A stretch of DNA of 64,000 bases from Streptomyces pristinaespiralis (GCF_001278075.1 NZ_CP011340.1:7499501-7563500), one strand, 5' to 3'. Positions 17,136 to 25,137 are shown, counted from the first letter of the stretch. Numbers and translations are program-made. Notes: a model not told the origin generated them from the sequence alone.

Positions 17136-18179
17136 ATGGCCGCGACCCGCCGCCCCACACTGGCCGACGTCGCCCGAGAGGTGGGCGTCAGCGCCAAGAC
17201 GGTCTCCCGGGTGCTCAACGAGGACGGTCCGAGCTCCCCGCAGACCCGGGAGCGCGTCCTCGCGGCGGTGGCCAAACTCGGGTTCCAGCCCAACCTGATG
17301 GCGCGGAACATCCGCGTGGGAGGCCCCGACACCACCGTGGGCCTGGTGGTGCCCGACCTGGGCAACCCGTTCTTCGGGACGGTCGCCGGCGGTATGGAGG
17401 ACGTGGTGCGCGGCCGCGGACTGACGCTGCTCATGGGCTCGTCCGCCGAAGATCCCGAACGGGAACGGGTGCTGACCGAGACCTTCCTGGCCCGCCGGGT
17501 CAGCATCCTGATGGTGGTCCCCGCGTTCGGCGCCGATCACCGCTACCTCAAGGTGCCGCGGGCGGCCGGCCTGCCGGTGGTGTTCATCGACCGCCCCGGC
17601 GTCGGCCTGTCCACCGACTGCGTCGTGAGCTCCAACCGGGCCGGTGTCCACGACGGCGTCTCGCATCTCGCCGCGCAAGGCCACCGGCGCATCGGGTTCA
17701 TCGGTGACCTGCCCGCGAAGCTCTACACCCGGCGTGAGCGGCTCGCCGGCTACACATCGGCGCTGGAGGAGGCGGGACTGCCCTACGACCGCGCCCTGGT
17801 GACCGGCGCCCACGGCCAGGAGACCGCCGCCGCCGCGACCACCAAGCTGCTGGCGCTGGCCGATCCGCCCACCGCCCTGTTCGCGGGCAACAACATCGTG
17901 GCCATGGGTGTGGTCGCCCAACTGACGCGCGCCGGGCGGAAGGACGTCGCCCTGGTCGCCTTCGACGACCTTCCGCTGGCCGAGGTGCTGGAACCGGCGC
18001 TGACCGTCGTGGCGCAGGATCCGGCGGCCATCGGCGAGGCGGCGGCCAGGACCGCCCTCGCCCGCCTGGACGGCGACCGCTCACGGGCCCGTACCGTCAC
18101 GGTCCCCACGCGTCTGGTCGTCCGCGCGTCCAGCCGGCCGCCACGGCGTGGTCGTACGCCGGCGGAAGCGGGCAGCTGA
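17136..18179 (+). CDS. LacI-family regulator of the fructan/fructose genes
   Basis: A 347-residue LacI/GalR regulator. The DNA-binding headpiece is TLADVAREVGVSAKTVSRVLN, followed by a hinge region (FQPNLMARNIR). The C-terminal sugar-binding domain has VGLVVPDLGNPFFGTVAGG, the GHRRIGFIGDL motif and VALVAFDDLPLAEVLEPALTVVAQDP. It is encoded directly after the transporter operon on the same strand. The paired palindromes with central CG before the GH32 gene and in the kinase/transporter intergenic region are its most likely targets; binding is inferred. Confidence 0.88.
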   Translation: MAATRRPTLADVAREVGVSAKTVSRVLNEDGPSSPQTRERVLAAVAKLGFQPNLMARNIRVGGPDTTVGLVVPDLGNPFFGTVAGGMEDVVRGRGLTLLMGSSAEDPERERVLTETFLARRVSILMVVPAFGADHRYLKVPRAAGLPVVFIDRPGVGLSTDCVVSSNRAGVHDGVSHLAAQGHRRIGFIGDLPAKLYTRRERLAGYTSALEEAGLPYDRALVTGAHGQETAAAATTKLLALADPPTALFAGNNIVAMGVVAQLTRAGRKDVALVAFDDLPLAEVLEPALTVVAQDPAAIGEAAARTALARLDGDRSRARTVTVPTRLVVRASSRPPRRGRTPAEAGS

Positions 18180-18365
18180 ATCAGGGCCCGTAGCGGTCGA
18201 CGGGGGAGTGAGGGTCACGCCCGTGCCGCGGCCGGTCCCGCGGGGGCGGCGCCGGGTACGTGGAACTCCGGTCCGTGGCCGGGACGTCGTGCCACGGGCG
18301 TCCCCGCGTGCACGCCAATGACGACGCTCCGACCGCCTCGTGCGCCTCGGGCCCCGCCGCCCGGT

Positions 18366-18824
18366 TCAGGTGGTGCCGATGAAGTGCGCCATGAGCCGGG
18401 CAGCCGTGACCGTGCCCAGCAGACGCACGCCGGCGGCATCGCGCTCGATCACCGCGACCAGCGGGCTGCGTGTGCGGGCCATCAGCGCGGCGACCTCCAT
18501 CGGACGGGCGTCAGGTCCTACGACCGGCGGCGGGAAAGCGCTCCGGGGCGCCCATTCCGCGGCGGTGAGCCCTGTCAGCCGCTCGGCCGCATCGGTGTCG
18601 CTCCGCTCGTCCACGACAGCCGCGAGCAGCGGATCCTCGACGATGTAGTGGGGCAGGAGCTGCCGCACCAGCTGGGAGCCGGGCACGATGGCGTAGGGAT
18701 GCCCGTCGGCATCGAGGACGAGCAGGGCCGGCAGCGCCCGCTCTGCCAGCAACCTGGCCGCGTCCATAGCGCTGTCGTCGGTGGTCACGAACGGATAGGT
18801 CTCGGCAAGATCCCGCGCCCGCAC
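18366..18824 (-). CDS. CBS-domain pair protein
   Basis: A 152-residue protein made of two CBS domains. Copy 1 has ARDLAETYPFVTTDDSAMDAARLLAER followed by LPALLVLDADGHPYAIVPGS in separate blocks; copy 2 has GPDARPMEVAALMARTRSPLVAVIE and LLGTVTAARLMAH. CBS pairs bind adenosyl ligands such as AMP or ATP. In actinobacteria, similar stand-alone CBS proteins often lie beside Na/H or ArsB-type transporters, but no such gene is adjacent here. Its 3' end faces the LacI gene. Role unknown. Confidence 0.75.
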   Translation of the reverse strand: MRARDLAETYPFVTTDDSAMDAARLLAERALPALLVLDADGHPYAIVPGSQLVRQLLPHYIVEDPLLAAVVDERSDTDAAERLTGLTAAEWAPRSAFPPPVVGPDARPMEVAALMARTRSPLVAVIERDAAGVRLLGTVTAARLMAHFIGTT

Positions 18825-18918
18825 AGCCGTCCTCCTTCGCCTCGTCCTGCCGGTCGAAGCCGAGTCCCAACTCTCGGAGCCGTTTCCGGCCTCGCAAGGC
18901 AGGTCAGCGCGCGGCGGA

Positions 18919-19143
18919 TCAGGCGGCGGTCCACTGGTGGGCGCGGCCGCCGCGCCACTCCACCAGGTCGGGGTCGTCGATCACGGCGTCCGGGTCGTCG
19001 ATCCCGGCGGCCTCGAGGAAGACCACCAGGTCGTGATCGGAGTAGGCGGTGCCCAGGATCTCGTCCCGGCCGGACAGGTGCACCGTCACCCGCCTGCCGC
19101 CCGACGGTGACGGCCGGTGCACAACGATCGGCGCTCTACCCAC
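18919..19143 (-). CDS. Small conserved hypothetical protein
   Basis: A 74-residue acidic protein without recognisable domain. It contains VTVHLSGRDEILGTAYSDHDLVVFLE followed, in a second block, by an IDDPDAVIDDPDLVEWRGG motif with repeated Asp-Asp-Pro-Asp, and ends HQWTAA. This pattern appears familiar from uncharacterised Streptomyces proteins, but I cannot name a family. Codon use is normal for the region, which favours a real gene. It is divergent from the cupin gene at 19476. Confidence 0.5.
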   Translation of the reverse strand: MGRAPIVVHRPSPSGGRRVTVHLSGRDEILGTAYSDHDLVVFLEAAGIDDPDAVIDDPDLVEWRGGRAHQWTAA

Positions 19144-19475
19144 ACCTCAAGACTGCCGCCTCGCGGGCGCGGCAGCCACTCACAACGGGGCCGGCCGTCC
19201 CGGACGTCCGGGGCCCCGCCCGGTGACCGGCGCCCGGCGCCTGCGGGGTAGGGGCAGACGCTGCGGCCTGCTGGGGACCGACCCGGCGCACCACTGAGCC
19301 ACGGGCGTCCGACGGAAGGCTGTGACCTGCTGAAACACGGCTTCGGTGGGGGAGCATGTGCGGAGACGAACCATGGATCCGGGCCGGTCCGGTGCGTCTT
19401 CCACCGCTCGGGGGCGTGCGCGTATGGTCGATGTGGACCGACCCGGAGATCCCTTGCGGAAGGGAGTGGGCGGCC
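19144..19475. other. 332-base intergenic region, no gene seen
   Basis: This spacer separates the divergent 74-residue gene and the cupin gene. It should contain both promoters. No clear palindrome or gene was recognised. An in-frame extension of the cupin gene back to 19356 exists, but it lacks a ribosome site. Confidence 0.5.
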
Positions 19476-19961
19476 ATGGTCGAACACCGGATTCTGGGTC
19501 CTGACGACGGCGAGCTCTATCAGCCGGAGCAGGCGTGCGGGGACCGCTTTCTGATCAACGGCCGCGACTGGGGCGGTCGCTTCGCACTTGTCGAACACCG
19601 CCTGCCCCCGAAGGTGCTGGCGGCGCCCGTGCACAAGCACACCGGAGAGGATGAGTTCAGTTTCATCCTCGAGGGATCGGTCGGTGCGAGGTTCGGGGGC
19701 GAGGAGGTCGTCGCCGGGCCAGGTGACCTCGTTTTCAAGCCGCGCGACGAGTGGCACACGTTCTGGAACGCGGGGGACACCCCGGCCCGGTTGCTGGAGG
19801 TCATCTCCCCCGGTGGTCTGGAGGAACTGTTCCGGTGGCTCGACCGACTGGGCCGTGAACCGGGTCAGGAGGAACTGGAGGAGAAGATCGGTCCCTACGG
19901 TTGCGAGGCGGACATGGCGGCAACCATGACGCTCGTCGCCCAGCACGGTTTGATCTTCTGA
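19476..19961 (+). CDS. Cupin-domain protein
   Basis: A 161-residue single-domain cupin. Cupin motif 1 is visible as PVHKHTGEDEFSFILEG (metal ligands His, His, Glu), and motif 2 as GDLVFKPRDEWHTFWNAG (His). The fold probably binds a divalent metal. The C-terminal helix (EELFRWLDRLGREPG) is common in uncharacterised actinobacterial cupins. ATG 19476 has an AGGGAG site ten bases upstream and is preferred over upstream in-frame codons. It is convergent with the DinB-like gene. Substrate unknown. Confidence 0.8.
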   Translation: MVEHRILGPDDGELYQPEQACGDRFLINGRDWGGRFALVEHRLPPKVLAAPVHKHTGEDEFSFILEGSVGARFGGEEVVAGPGDLVFKPRDEWHTFWNAGDTPARLLEVISPGGLEELFRWLDRLGREPGQEELEEKIGPYGCEADMAATMTLVAQHGLIF

Positions 19962-19973
19962 AACGAGCCCTGC

Positions 19974-20483
19974 TCAGGCGCCCACGGTCCCGTCGACCCC
20001 CTCGCGCAGAAAGTCCGCGTGGCCGTTGTGCCGGCCGTACTCCAGGAGCACGTGCACCATCACCATCCGCAGCGAGACGTCCTTGCCCCATCGCGGCTGA
20101 TGTCCGGCCCGGTCCAGGGAGTCCGCCTCCCGCTCGATACGGCGCGAGTTCTCCACCTCGGCCTCCCAGGCCGCGAAGGCCTCCTCCCTGGTCGACGCGC
20201 TCGCGTCGTACGCCGCCTGGAAGTCGATCTCGTCGGACCAGACCAGGGGCGCCTCGATGTCCTCGAACACCCGGCGGAACCAAGCGCGCTCCACCTCCGC
20301 CATGTGCCGCACCAGACCGAGCAGCGACAGTGTGGACGGGGGCATCGACCGCCGACGCAACTCGTCGTCGCTGAGCCCTTCGCACTTCATCGCGAGGGTG
20401 GCGCGGTGGTAGTCGAGGAAAGCCCGCAGCATGTCGCGTTCGCTGCCGAAGCCGGGCGGTCCTGTGCGGGTGTCGCTGGTCAC
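19974..20483 (-). CDS. DinB-family (DUF664-type) putative thiol-transferase
   Basis: A 169-residue helical-bundle protein. LRAFLDYHRATLAMKCEGLSD, STLSLLGLVRHMAEVERAWF and MVMVHVLLEYGRHNGHADFLRE are the typical three metal-binding helices, with His residues at LVRH, VHVLLEYGRH and NGHAD. DinB-like proteins in actinobacteria include mycothiol- and bacillithiol-dependent transferases; the substrate is unknown. The GTG at 20483 is chosen because a GGAGGAGG ribosome site lies just upstream; the frame remains open further back but without a site. Confidence 0.8.
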   Translation of the reverse strand: MTSDTRTGPPGFGSERDMLRAFLDYHRATLAMKCEGLSDDELRRRSMPPSTLSLLGLVRHMAEVERAWFRRVFEDIEAPLVWSDEIDFQAAYDASASTREEAFAAWEAEVENSRRIEREADSLDRAGHQPRWGKDVSLRMVMVHVLLEYGRHNGHADFLREGVDGTVGA

Positions 20484-20639
20484 TGGCTGTGCTCCTCCTC
20501 CGTGCCGGTATCCGCGGTCAGTATCCACCCTGGCCCAGGTGCTGTCCGGACCGGGCGGCACCTGGGCGCCGGCCGCCGGGTCGGCGCCAACTCGCCGCCC
20601 GGGCGGCCGGGTTGGAGCGGGGTGCGAACTCGGCCGGTT

Positions 20640-20914
20640 CCGGCCTTGTGTCCAAGCTCAGCGCCACCGCAGTGGCCGCCGCCGGCACCATCGGCTTCGT
20701 GGGACTCGTGGCACCGCACGCGGCCCGTGCCCTCGTGGGCCGGCAGCACGTCCGGGTGGTGCCGGTCGCGGTGCTCCTCGGAGCCGTGCTCGTCTGCACC
20801 GCCGACCTGGTGGGCCGGACCGTGATCGCACCGGCCCAGCTCGGCGCCGGCCTGATGACCGCCGTGATCGGCACCCCGTACTTCCTTCATCTGCTCGTAC
20901 GCAGCCGCCGGTAG
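20640..20914 (+). pseudogene. Remnant of a FecCD-type iron-siderophore ABC permease (3' end only)
   Basis: From about 20640 the frame ending at 20914 reads LSATAVAAAGTIGFVGLVAPH, then ARALVGRQHVRVVPVAVLLGAVLV and MTAVIGTPYFLHLLV in separate blocks. GxIGFVGLVAPHxxR is the hallmark of FecCD/BtuC permeases, and the segment corresponds to roughly the last 90 of 330 residues. No start or upstream domain is present, and the preceding sequence is not recognisable in any frame. No binding protein or ATPase is nearby, so this is a decayed fragment. Confidence 0.8.
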
Positions 20915-20969
20915 AGCGGGTGCCGCCGCTCGGCGGCACCCGACCCGGCCGACAGGGGCGACCGCCGTT

Positions 20970-21022
20970 GTGCAACCTCCGGGTTGCGCCTGGAAATCTG
21001 ATGTGCAACTCTGGAGTTGCAC
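20970..21022. promoter_or_regulatory. Paired ArsR-type operators before the SRPBCC/ArsR operon
   Basis: GTGCAACTCTGGAGTTGCAC at 21003-21022 is a perfect palindrome (9-base arms). A weaker copy, GTGCAACCTCCGGGTTGCGC, lies at 20970-20989. Centre-to-centre spacing is 33 bases, about three helical turns. They sit just upstream of the SRPBCC-ArsR operon and are likely targets of the ArsR-type product at 21498. Confidence 0.75.
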
Positions 21023-21054
21023 TGATGGTGGAGAGCGAACAAGGGAGTCCCCTC

Positions 21055-21501
21055 ATGAGCGAGGACCGGATCGAAAGCGAGACCCTCATCGCGGCGCCGC
21101 TGGAGCGCGTGTGGTCGCTGGTGGCGCAGCCCGGGTTCTGGGTGGCCGACAAGGCCGGTCTGCCGGGCACCGTGGCCAGGGAAGGCGAGTCGATGGTGGC
21201 CAGGAACTCCGAACACGGCGACTTCCCGGTCCGGGTGGAGAAGGTCGAGCCGCCCACGTACCTGGCGTACCGCTGGACCAGCGCGTTCCCCGGAGAGGAA
21301 CTGCGCGAGGACAACAGCACCCTCGTCGAGTTCACGCTGACCCAGGAAGGCGAGCAGACGCGGCTGCACGTCGTCGAGAGCGGCTTCGCGGCGCTGGCCG
21401 GGTCCCAGGAGCTGCGCAGCCAGAACCGGAAGGACCACAGCGAGGGCTGGCCCCTGGAGCTCGACGCACTCAAGACGCGCGCCGAGCAGCCATCCGCGTG
21501 A
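21055..21501 (+). CDS. SRPBCC-family (AHSA1-like) protein
   Basis: A 148-residue START/SRPBCC-fold protein. RIESETLIAAPLERVWSLVA is the classic N-terminal strand and helix, PTYLAYRWTSAFPGEE and LVEFTLTQEGEQTRLHVVE are the central strands, and a GWPLELDALKTRAEQ helix closes the cavity. Such proteins bind hydrophobic ligands and commonly pair with ArsR-type regulators. The next gene overlaps by four bases (GTGA), confirming a two-gene operon. ATG 21055 has an AAGGGAG site; an upstream ATG at 21025 in the same frame lacks one. Ligand unknown. Confidence 0.85.
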   Translation: MSEDRIESETLIAAPLERVWSLVAQPGFWVADKAGLPGTVAREGESMVARNSEHGDFPVRVEKVEPPTYLAYRWTSAFPGEELREDNSTLVEFTLTQEGEQTRLHVVESGFAALAGSQELRSQNRKDHSEGWPLELDALKTRAEQPSA

Positions 21502-21860
21502 CGGACCGAAGCCGCGCCGCCGGCGAGGCCGTCGACAGCGTGCTCGTCGCGCTGGCCGACCCGACGCGGCGTCAGCTCCTGGAACTGCTGGCCGCGCAGG
21601 GCGAGGCCACCGCGACGACGCTCGCCGAGCCGCTTCCCGTCTCACGACAGGCGGTGGTCAAACACCTCGCCGTGCTCGACGCCGCCGGGCTGGTCTCCGC
21701 CACCCGGGTGGGGCGCGAGGTGCGGTACGCGGTACGGCCCACGGCCCTGGACGCGACGGCGCGATGGATGGCAGCGCTCGCGGCCGACTGGGACCGGCGG
21801 CTGGCGAACATCAAGCGCGTCGCCGAGGCGGCGGAGGAAGCGGAGCGGGATTCGCGCTAG
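21498..21860 (+). CDS. ArsR-family winged-helix regulator
   Basis: A 120-residue winged-helix repressor. LADPTRRQLLELLAAQGEAT begins the DNA-binding domain; recognition is by VSRQAVVKHLAVLDAAGLV, and the wing is ATRVGREVRYAV. There are no clustered Cys or His residues for metal sensing, so it belongs to the non-metal subgroup usually coupled with SRPBCC proteins. It is translated from a GTG overlapping the SRPBCC stop. It probably binds the two palindromes at 20970-21022. Confidence 0.88.
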   Translation: MTDRSRAAGEAVDSVLVALADPTRRQLLELLAAQGEATATTLAEPLPVSRQAVVKHLAVLDAAGLVSATRVGREVRYAVRPTALDATARWMAALAADWDRRLANIKRVAEAAEEAERDSR

Positions 21861-21862
21861 CA

Positions 21863-21922
21863 CTCGCTGAGCCGACCTCCAGCACCCCGGCCGGGTGGGC
21901 TGCTGGAGGCCGGCTCAGCGAG
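21863..21922 (+). terminator. Long hairpin terminator after the SRPBCC/ArsR operon
   Basis: CTCGCTGAGCCG and CCTCCAGCA (21863-21884) pair with TGCTGGAGG and CCGGCTCAGCGAG (21901-21922), a stem of over 20 pairs interrupted by one or two bulged bases. It follows the ArsR stop by three bases. The next gene starts at 21980. Confidence 0.85.
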
Positions 21923-21979
21923 AGCAGTGCTCGGCGTGCGGCGCGCGCAGGGCGGGGCGTGGCTCGTTAGGATGCGGGC

Positions 21980-22426
21980 ATGAGTCAGCACACCCGTCGC
22001 GAGGTCGGGCCCTTCGGGGCGCGCGCCTGCGTGATGCTGGTGCTGGCCGTCCTTCTGGGCCTCGTGGCCATGCACGGCCTGGCGCCCGGTACCGCCTTCG
22101 CTTCCACCGGCACGGTGTCGGCCACCGCCGGTACGACGGCCCCCGCCGAGGCGCACGACGACCCGGCCGGGTGCGACTGCGCGGAAGGGGTCCACCGCAA
22201 CGGCGTCCACGAGGGTCACCACGACGGCGGGGGCGGACACGTCTCGCACGCCGACGCGACGTGCGCCGCGAGCGGCACGAGCGCAGCCCCCGTACTTCCT
22301 CCCCTTGTTCCCTCCGGGGCCTGGACACAGCCCGCCGCGGATCACCCCTTGGCGTCCGCCTTCGAGGCGCCCTTGGGCATTCACGACCCGCCGTCACTGA
22401 GCGAACTGCAACTCCTGCGCATATAG
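21980..22426 (+). CDS. DUF6153-family His-rich exported protein
   Basis: A 148-residue protein with one N-terminal hydrophobic segment (ACVMLVLAVLLGLVAMHGLAPG, spanning about residues 16-37) that may be a signal anchor. The extracytoplasmic part holds many His, Cys and Asp residues: DDPAGCDCAEGVHRNG, HEGHHDGGGGHVSHADATC. The C-terminal PPSLSELQLLRI is a conserved tail in this family as I recall it from Streptomyces. The His/Cys pattern suggests metal binding, perhaps copper, but this is inference. A DUF305 gene follows 86 bases downstream on the same strand. Confidence 0.75.
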   Translation: MSQHTRREVGPFGARACVMLVLAVLLGLVAMHGLAPGTAFASTGTVSATAGTTAPAEAHDDPAGCDCAEGVHRNGVHEGHHDGGGGHVSHADATCAASGTSAAPVLPPLVPSGAWTQPAADHPLASAFEAPLGIHDPPSLSELQLLRI

Positions 22427-22512
22427 GGCAGCCCCGGCGCGCCCGGCCTTCCGGCCGGTGCCGCCCCGCGAGCCGTGCCCGATCGAACGCACAACACAGG
22501 AGTAGCACCACC

Positions 22513-23142
22513 ATGACCGCACACCGTGCCCTGATCCGTCGTGCCGCCGCTGTCGCAGCCGCGGCCACCGCGGCCGTCCTGCTCGCCGCTTGCGGTGGGG
22601 GAGACGACAGCTCCTCCGGCCACAGCGGCCACGCGCCCTCGGCGCCCAGCGCCTCGGCTTCCCCTCAGGAGGGCGAGCACAACGCCGCCGACGTGTCCTT
22701 CGCGCAGGGGATGATCCCCCACCACCGGCAGGCGGTGGAGATGGCCGGCCTGGCGGCGACCCGCGCCGGTTCCGCCGAGGTCGAGGCGCTGGCCGCCGAG
22801 ATCAAGAAGGCGCAGGACCCGGAGATCAGGACCCTGTCCGGGTGGCTCGACTCGTGGGGCGAGGACGTTCCCGAGGAGGACGAGGGCGGCGAGCACGCCG
22901 GTCACGCCATGTCCGGAATGATGACGCCCGAGGAGATGGCGGAGCTGGAGAAGGCGTCCGGCGAGGCCTTCGACACCGCGTTCCTCGAGATGATGATCAA
23001 GCACCATGAAGGTGCCGTCGAGATGGCGAGGACCGAGCAGGCCGACGGCTCGTACCGGCCCGCCAAGGACATGGCCGGCGACATCGTCACCTCCCAGAGC
23101 GCCGAGATCACGCGCATGAACGAGCTGCTCGGCAAGAACTGA
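22513..23142 (+). CDS. DUF305-family exported lipoprotein
   Basis: A 209-residue lipoprotein; the signal peptide ends in the lipobox LLAACGGG. The mature part carries two four-helix (ferritin-like) DUF305 units, recognisable from FAQGMIPHHRQAVEMAGLA and FLEMMIKHHEGAVEMARTE, each with paired His and a Met. A Met/His-rich linker (HAGHAMSGMMTPEEM) joins them. DUF305 proteins are often found beside copper-resistance genes; metal binding here is inferred. ATG 22513 has an AGGAG site. It probably forms a unit with the DUF6153 gene upstream. Confidence 0.87.
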   Translation: MTAHRALIRRAAAVAAAATAAVLLAACGGGDDSSSGHSGHAPSAPSASASPQEGEHNAADVSFAQGMIPHHRQAVEMAGLAATRAGSAEVEALAAEIKKAQDPEIRTLSGWLDSWGEDVPEEDEGGEHAGHAMSGMMTPEEMAELEKASGEAFDTAFLEMMIKHHEGAVEMARTEQADGSYRPAKDMAGDIVTSQSAEITRMNELLGKN

Positions 23143-23156
23143 CAGCGGACGTTCCC

Positions 23157-23186
23157 GCAGCGGGGACGGCGCCGCCGCCCCGCTGC
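23157..23186. terminator. Terminator between the DUF305 and sigma-factor genes
   Basis: GCAGCGGGG and GGCG (23157-23170) fold onto the following GCC GCCG CCCCGCTGC to give a strong GC hairpin with a 1-base interruption. It lies between convergent genes. Confidence 0.75.
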
Positions 23187-23251
23187 CTCCGGCCGGAAAC
23201 TCCGGCCGCCCCGATCGGGGCAGCCGGGCGGCGAGGCTCCGCCGCAGGTGT

Positions 23252-24148
23252 TCAACGCAGCGTGAGCGGGGTCTCTGATGCCACGTGGTTCAGCTTTTCC
23301 GGGTTGCGGACGTAGTAGAGGCCGGTGACCCGGGCGTCCTCGACACTGATCGCCATGACGCCGTCGATCTCGCCGTCCAGGTGGACGAGGAGCGCCGGGC
23401 TGCCGTTGACGACGGTCGGCGCGACGCTGATCGGGAGTTTGTTCTTGCCGAGACCACCCATCATGAAGCGGGCCACCTTCTCGGCGCCGATGATCGGCCG
23501 CAGCGCGGCCTGCTTGATGCCGCCGCCGTCGCTCATCAGGACGATGTCGGGTGCGAGCACGTCGAGGAGGTCCTGCGGGTCGCCGGTTTCGAGCGCGCGC
23601 CGGAAGGACTCCAGGGCCGCCCGGGTCTCACTCGCGGAGACCGCCTGGCGTGGGCGGCGGGCGTCGACGTGCCGGCGGGCGCGGTGGGCGATCTGGCGGA
23701 CGGCGGCGGGGGTCTTGTCGACGGCGGCCGCGATCTCGTCGTAGCCCACGTCGAAGGCCTCGCGCAGCACGAAGACGGCGCGCTCGGTCGGCGACAGCGT
23801 TTCGAGGACGAGCATCATCGCCATCGACACGCTCTCGGCGAGTTCGACGTCCTCCGCCACGTCCGGCGCGGTGAGCAGCGGCTCGGGCAGCCAGGGGCCG
23901 ACGTAGGCCTCCTTGCGGCGCTTCATGGTGCGCAGCCGGTTGAGCGCCTGGCGGGTCGTGATCCTCACCAGGTAGGCACGCTGGTCACGGACCTGCTCCA
24001 GGTCGACCTTGACCCATCGCAGCCAGGTCTCCTGGAGGACGTCCTCGGCGTCGGCGGCCGATCCGAGCATCTCGTAGGCAACGGTGAAGAGCAGGTTGCG
24101 GTGGGCGACGAAAGTGTCGGTCGCCGGGTCAACGGGCTGGTCGCTCAT
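23252..24148 (-). CDS. ECF41-type sigma factor with SnoaL-like C-terminal domain
   Basis: A 298-residue extracytoplasmic-function sigma factor. Region 2 is visible in FVAHRNLLFTVAYEMLGSAADAEDVLQE (two blocks) and region 4 in LSPTERAVFVLREAFDVGYDEIAAAVDKT. A SnoaL/NTF2-like C-terminal domain follows. Three hallmarks of group ECF41 are present: WLPEPL in the linker between regions 2 and 4, DGGG in the C-terminal domain, and NPEKL near the end. In ECF41 proteins the C-terminal extension replaces an anti-sigma factor. ECF41 genes usually neighbour a carboxymuconolactone decarboxylase, oxidoreductase or epimerase gene; none is adjacent here. Confidence 0.92.
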   Translation of the reverse strand: MSDQPVDPATDTFVAHRNLLFTVAYEMLGSAADAEDVLQETWLRWVKVDLEQVRDQRAYLVRITTRQALNRLRTMKRRKEAYVGPWLPEPLLTAPDVAEDVELAESVSMAMMLVLETLSPTERAVFVLREAFDVGYDEIAAAVDKTPAAVRQIAHRARRHVDARRPRQAVSASETRAALESFRRALETGDPQDLLDVLAPDIVLMSDGGGIKQAALRPIIGAEKVARFMMGGLGKNKLPISVAPTVVNGSPALLVHLDGEIDGVMAISVEDARVTGLYYVRNPEKLNHVASETPLTLR

Positions 24149-24271
24149 CTGTCGAACCTTCCATCACGGCCGGACCTGGTCGCCGACGGCCTTCGAGCGT
24201 GCTTCCACAACGATGTTCGTTCTGCCTCAAGACACCGCGCGGCCGATCGCTGTGACAGCGCGTGCGGCACA

Positions 24272-24868
24272 TCACTCGACAGGGGCGCTCCGGCCCGCGG
24301 AGTCCTCCGGGCGCAGTCCCGTCAGGGTGACCGCGACGAGGCGGCGGACCGCGGCCTTGCCCCGCAGCCCGCCGGCCGCCGTGAGCGCGTGGAGGCAGTA
24401 GCTCGCCAGCTCGTCCGTTGCCACGTCGCGGCGGATCGCGCCGCCGCGAGCTCCTTCGTCGAGCAGGTCGCGGATGATGCCGTGCAGATGCCCGTGGGCC
24501 CGGGCGACGTGCTCGCCGCGGTGCAGCAGGCCCGCCAGTTCGTCACCGTGACGCTCGTGCGCGATCGACGCGTACGCCTCCAGCACCGCTCGCAGCCGTT
24601 CGACCGGAGTGCCTTCCCGGTCCCGGACCTTCGCCAAGTGGTCCACGTGCGCGTGCACCTGACGTTCGTGCCACGCCAGCAGAACCGCTTCGACGTCGGG
24701 GAAGTACTTGTAGAGCGTCGCCCGGCCGATGCCGGTCTCCGTGGCGACCTGCGACATCGTCACCGCCCGCAGCCCGTCCGAGGCGATCAGTCGCGCGGTC
24801 GCGTCCAGGATCGCGTCACGCACCGCACGGCGGTGTTCCTCGACCGTCTCGTTCCACAGCTTGGGCAC
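24272..24868 (-). CDS. TetR-family regulator
   Basis: A 198-residue TetR-type regulator. The helix-turn-helix is DAILDATARLIASDGLRAVT and MSQVATETGIGRATLYKYFPD, with the typical GxxxxTLYxYF. The C-terminal domain resembles the TetR_C group found near small membrane proteins. It is divergent from the two membrane-protein genes at 24976 and 25134. A 13-base palindrome, AGACACTCTGTCT (24917-24929), between them is a candidate operator. Ligand unknown. Confidence 0.87.
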   Translation of the reverse strand: MPKLWNETVEEHRRAVRDAILDATARLIASDGLRAVTMSQVATETGIGRATLYKYFPDVEAVLLAWHERQVHAHVDHLAKVRDREGTPVERLRAVLEAYASIAHERHGDELAGLLHRGEHVARAHGHLHGIIRDLLDEGARGGAIRRDVATDELASYCLHALTAAGGLRGKAAVRRLVAVTLTGLRPEDSAGRSAPVE

Positions 24869-24908
24869 CCCCTCAGTATGCTGCCCGCCAGGTGCGAAAC
24901 GGTCTGGT

Positions 24909-24929
24909 TATAGTGAAGACACTCTGTCT
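24909..24929. promoter_or_regulatory. Candidate promoter and TetR operator
   Basis: A TATAGT hexamer at 24909-24914 resembles a -10 box and is immediately followed by AGACACTCTGTCT (24917-24929), an inverted repeat with 5-base arms. No convincing -35 box was found at the proper distance. The position between the divergent TetR gene and the small membrane-protein gene makes regulation of the latter plausible. Confidence 0.45.
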
Positions 24930-24975
24930 CGCAAAACGTGCGGCACGGAGGTCCGGCCGCGGACGAGCGCCACAG

Positions 24976-25137
24976 ATGGGGACCGTCATGACAGACCCGC
25001 TTTCCACCCCCGAGCCCCCGGATGAGAGCGGTGCGCCGCGCTGGGTGAAGGTCCTCGGCGGCATCGCGCTCGCGCTGGTCGTGGTGATCCTGGTCGTGCA
25101 TCTCGCCGGTGGCGGCATGGGAGGGCACACACCATGA
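24976..25137 (+). CDS. Small single-pass membrane protein
   Basis: A 53-residue protein (41 or so hydrophilic to mixed residues around one membrane segment). VLGGIALALVVVILVVHLAG is a transmembrane helix near the C-terminus, ending in GGGMGGHTP. The N-terminal part, DPLSTPEPPDESGAPRWVK, is probably cytoplasmic. An in-frame ATG at 24988 is an alternative start. Its stop overlaps the start of the DUF2269 gene (ATGA), so they form an operon. Similar small proteins with this TetR and DUF2269 neighbour set are common in Streptomyces. Function unknown. Confidence 0.7.
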   Translation: MGTVMTDPLSTPEPPDESGAPRWVKVLGGIALALVVVILVVHLAGGGMGGHTP

